Below are positions 60,986 through 64,000 of a stretch of DNA of 64,000 bases, piece after piece; the stretch's first letter is position 1, and the number at the start of each line of letters is the position of its first letter. Source of the DNA: Nannobrachium achirus. Its lineage: Eukaryota > Chordata > Actinopteri > Myctophiformes > Myctophidae. The DNA lies in NCBI GenBank assembly GCA_963921795.1, contig OY997657.1, positions 30,916,543 to 30,980,542 of the forward strand. The letters are read 5' to 3'. The translations under genes were made by a program, and so were the position numbers. Under the pieces are notes generated by a model. It had not been told where the DNA came from. It was given only the letters and a program-made list of their open reading frames with translations, and ran no database searches.

Positions 60986-61174
60986 TAACCACTTAATCCC
61001 CAGCATCCATATTGTGGGGAAAACGTTCACAGAAAACCACAGATATACACAATGCATTGCGACGCTTGTAGAGCTTGTAGATTAGATATTCTCAGCAACT
61101 ATATTTAGAGCTAAAACAGAAGCACTAGTAGAGGGCCCTGAGGGACTCAACAATGAATGGGGTTTAAGTGGTTA
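60986..61174. mobile_element. Short MITE with TAACCACTTAA ends and palindrome remnant
   Basis: Begins TAACCACTTAATCCCC and ends GGGGTTTAAGTGGTTA, an inverted pair of 16 bp with one mismatch. The centre (61,040-61,100) holds a decayed copy of the dispersed palindrome (GACGCTTGTAGAGCTTGTAG). Confidence 0.7.
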
Positions 61175-61566
61175 TGGCACATGCTGTAACAAACTAATAA
61201 CACCATTGTACACAGTAAATAAACACCAGTGGCTACACTGACAAGAGCAACGAGGCATCAGTAACGCAGAATGTTAATATCGCCACAGTCTGGCTGACTG
61301 CCTTTACAATGGACTCATTTTTCTGCTTACAGTAGTAGCTCTCGCCTCTCTGATGTACTCTAGCCCAACAACTTGACCCGAGGCTCTGAAAAAAAGTGTT
61401 TCAGAAGCTTTCAGAATATCCAAAGCAGGTGCAGATTTACTTTCCCCAGGGATCAAGTATCAGGCTCCTCCATCTTGCTATATAGACAACCCAAGACAAG
61501 ACCCACCTTTTGAAACCTCTTTAGTTATATTATTGTGAAAGTATTGCTGCTTCTTCATTCTTCTCC

Positions 61567-61740
61567 AGCTCAGTGGCCTTGCGTTTCGAGTGTCCACCCT
61601 GAGTTCAGGGGGTCGGGATTCGATCCCTGGCCGGGGTCATACGACTATAACAATGGGACCCAATGCCTCCCTGCTTGGCACTCAGCATCAAGGGTTGGAT
61701 TGGCAGTAAGTCCCTGCGACATGCTATTAGATATTCTACA
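61567..61740 (+). mobile_element. tRNA-derived SINE, truncated
   Basis: The head resembles a tRNA with a B box GGATTCGATCC (61,616-61,626) and a plausible A box (cagtggccttgcg). It is followed by a conserved body 'cctccctgcttggcactcagcatcaagggttgga' found in widespread teleost SINEs. The 3' part and tail are missing or diverged. Confidence 0.7.
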
Positions 61741-62497
61741 CTACATACACATGCACATACAGGACATGCATGGGTCTGGGTCGGTCTGTCATAACTCAAT
61801 ATTTTCACTCCATTTTCATTTCATGTCCAGGGGATGTATTTGTACACCAAGCTGCCTCACGCTACAGAAACAGAATATATATGGCTCGGCAAGGCTTACT
61901 TATTGCTTCTTACAACGATAATACAACAGGAAGAGATAGAAAATAGAGTAGAAAGAGTGGATGAACCAGATATCATTTTAATCCAGGACATGGCAATCAC
62001 TGTATGGTCAGTACTTACTACCTCAAACCCTTAATGGTGATTTATCCTATTATTTGCACACTGGTGCCACACACTGAAAATTGCATGTGTCGTGCTGAGA
62101 TGCGTTGTGAGCTTATAGATCTGCTATGTTCAGTACACACAACCAAGTATAAATCATATAGGCTTGCAGTCTTCCACGTCTGCAGTCTCCCCTCTGCCTA
62201 ATATGAAATTGATGTCCCTCTGCAAGGAGAGTGGACGTGGGTGTGGCTGGAAGTGTTGCTGGAGTGATGGGGGTGATGAGGAACTTAATCAGGCAGGAAG
62301 AACAGGGTCCCCCTCCTGTGAGGGGGCAGTAACTCTCTCAGACAGGACCAGTGGAGGATGGGGTGGTCAGTAGAGGGGGGTGTTATCGTTATTGATTTTT
62401 TGTTATGTGCGGGGTGATTTGAGGTTGAATGTGTATGGTGTTTGTGTATGCAGGGGGGAGGGGGGTGAAAGGGTGTTACAGTATGTATAGGAGCATG

Positions 62498-62632
<135 letters not shown>

Positions 62633-62639
62633 ATGTGAG

Positions 62640-63017
62640 ATGTGGGCCCAAAGTAACTTATCAGTAATATTCCATTAAATGTGACAGTATAATCAGTGAT
62701 GCTTTCAGTAAATTGTATGGTTAGTAATTACAATTGTGTGAGTGTGTGCATGTCATCTGTTCATTATGAGTCGCATCTGTCTATATAGTGAATTGAAGTT
62801 CAACATTGTTGACCTCAGATAAACGGCAGCAGTGCCAGACACAATAGTATAGCTGATTATATTCCTATCCAAATCCCTGATTCTTACTTAACAACTACAG
62901 TAAATTACCTTGCTCCCTAACCTATCCTAGTGTAACCCAAATCCTTACACTATAGACTGAACCTCATGACAAAGTAGTCCTCATAAAGAATCTCTCTGTC
63001 TGTCTCGTTCTCTCTCG

Positions 63018-63074
<57 letters not shown>

Positions 63075-64000
63075 CACAAACACAGACACACACACCCTCA
63101 ATAGTGTGAGTTATGACCATAAGGTTTTTACTCACTCCACTATGCACTAGATGCAGTAATGTCTCTAGCTGTGAATACACTTAATGCTGTCTGTTCCAAG
63201 TTTGGATACTTGTTAATAGCCCTGGGTATTTTGACTGTCCGAGTCAGAAAGCACACATGAAAGATTTGTGTGTGCAGACTGTGCACGTGTGTGACTGAGT
63301 GACTGTGCGTGTGTGTGTGCGTGCGTGCGTGCATTGCGTGCGTGTGCATGTGTGTTTGCAGTGCATTCTGCGTATGTGTTTCCACAGTGCAAATCCTGTT
63401 CAAGAGGCTGGTTTTGAGCAGTGTGCTAATTATCACATTCTCTCTCATCTTGGATTAAACTACAATCACACACCCCACCCCCAGCAACAGCCTGGCAACA
63501 AGACTCCACACCGCAACACCATGGAAACTGGGCACCATGGAAACAGCCTCTCTCTGTTCTCAGCATCTGTGGCTGCTGGGAGATGGTGTTCGGGAGAGAA
63601 GGATTGTGGGATATGGTGTTTCTCATATTCTCAACAAAATACAAGACAATACAAGGGAAACCCTTTTTACTCAAGATCCTATTCCTGAAGTTAGGAACAG
63701 ACAGTCAGCTTAGCAAAATGGTCAAGTCGGTCTGAAAGGTGTGGAGAAAACAGAGGGCTTGAAATGTTGCCTTATTCCATGCCATTGCCATGGGGAATTG
63801 CTTTAACGTGATTCTACAGAGGCAAAGCCCCGCTCCCACACTGAACACATTCAGCATGAACAAGTGACGGAGACAGGGGAGGTGGGGGGGTGAAGGACAA
63901 GATAGTGACGTAGATGGGAAAAATGCCAAGTGATGCAGGGAGCCGGGCAGAGGACGGAGAGAGCAAGGCTGTACGAGAGAGAGATAGATGGGGAGACACC
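62640..64000. other. Non-coding, no gene recognised
   Basis: Apart from the (CT)n tract and a short GCGT repeat at 63,300-63,350, I see no exon, no start exon for the myosin gene and no clear mobile element. Probably intron 1 of the myosin gene or its upstream region. Confidence 0.4.
63001..63070. repeat. (CT)n microsatellite
   Basis: CT units with a few CG interruptions at the left. Confidence 0.95.

Noticed and set aside
61567-61740. tRNA gene
   Set aside because: The B box is present but the fold of a full tRNA is not, and the sequence runs into a known SINE body, so it is a SINE head.

Overview
This window is a vertebrate, almost certainly ray-finned fish, genomic segment; the species is not resolved. 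The evidence is a split gene with canonical GT-AG introns, very heavy (CA)n and (CT)n microsatellite load, and teleost-type repeats: hAT elements with CAGTGGTTCTCAA ends, L2-like LINEs ending in the 'CGCTTTGGATTAAAAGCG' tail, and a tRNA-derived SINE.

One gene dominates. An unconventional myosin-X (MYO10-type) gene lies on the minus strand from about 53,180 (5' side) to a TGA at 5,011-5,013. I placed 43 coding exons by hand. Their phases chain without a break into 2,077 codons: motor (P-loop GESGAGKT, switch [11 protein letters not shown], switch II DIFGFE), three IQ motifs, a short charged helix, a coiled coil, an acidic/proline-rich segment, PH domains in the split PH1-PH2-PH1-PH3 order, MyTH4 and FERM. 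The first coding exon (short MDNFF-type start in human MYO10, recalled from memory) is not visible and is probably upstream of the window, so 53,181-64,000 is read as intron 1 or upstream DNA. To the left, also on the minus strand, lies the first coding exon (564-645) of an unidentified secreted or membrane protein with a clear signal peptide, ending at a splice donor; the rest of that gene lies off the window's left edge.

Layout: 1-563 intron of the left gene; 564-645 signal-peptide exon; about 650-5,010 intergenic DNA plus the myosin 3'UTR; 5,011-16,447 tail exons (FERM, MyTH4, PH); 16,735-20,385 proline-rich, coil and neck exons; 20,714-33,441 most motor exons; 38,117-38,275 and 53,082-53,180 the two most 5' visible exons; 38,276-53,081 a 14.8 kb intron full of repeats; 53,181-64,000 more repeat-rich non-coding DNA.

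The non-coding DNA is a layered record of transposition. At least four hAT-type elements have perfect 8-bp target duplications. One site is a three-part array sharing one 8-bp duplication, with a further hAT nested inside. There are TTAA-bounded MITEs, a fold-back element, degenerate LINEs, one LTR-element fossil fragment, and a dispersed BglII-centred palindrome that recurs more than a dozen times both alone and inside hAT elements. Several insertions sit within about 25 nt of myosin splice donors, and one splice acceptor is built directly from a TG/CG dinucleotide microsatellite.
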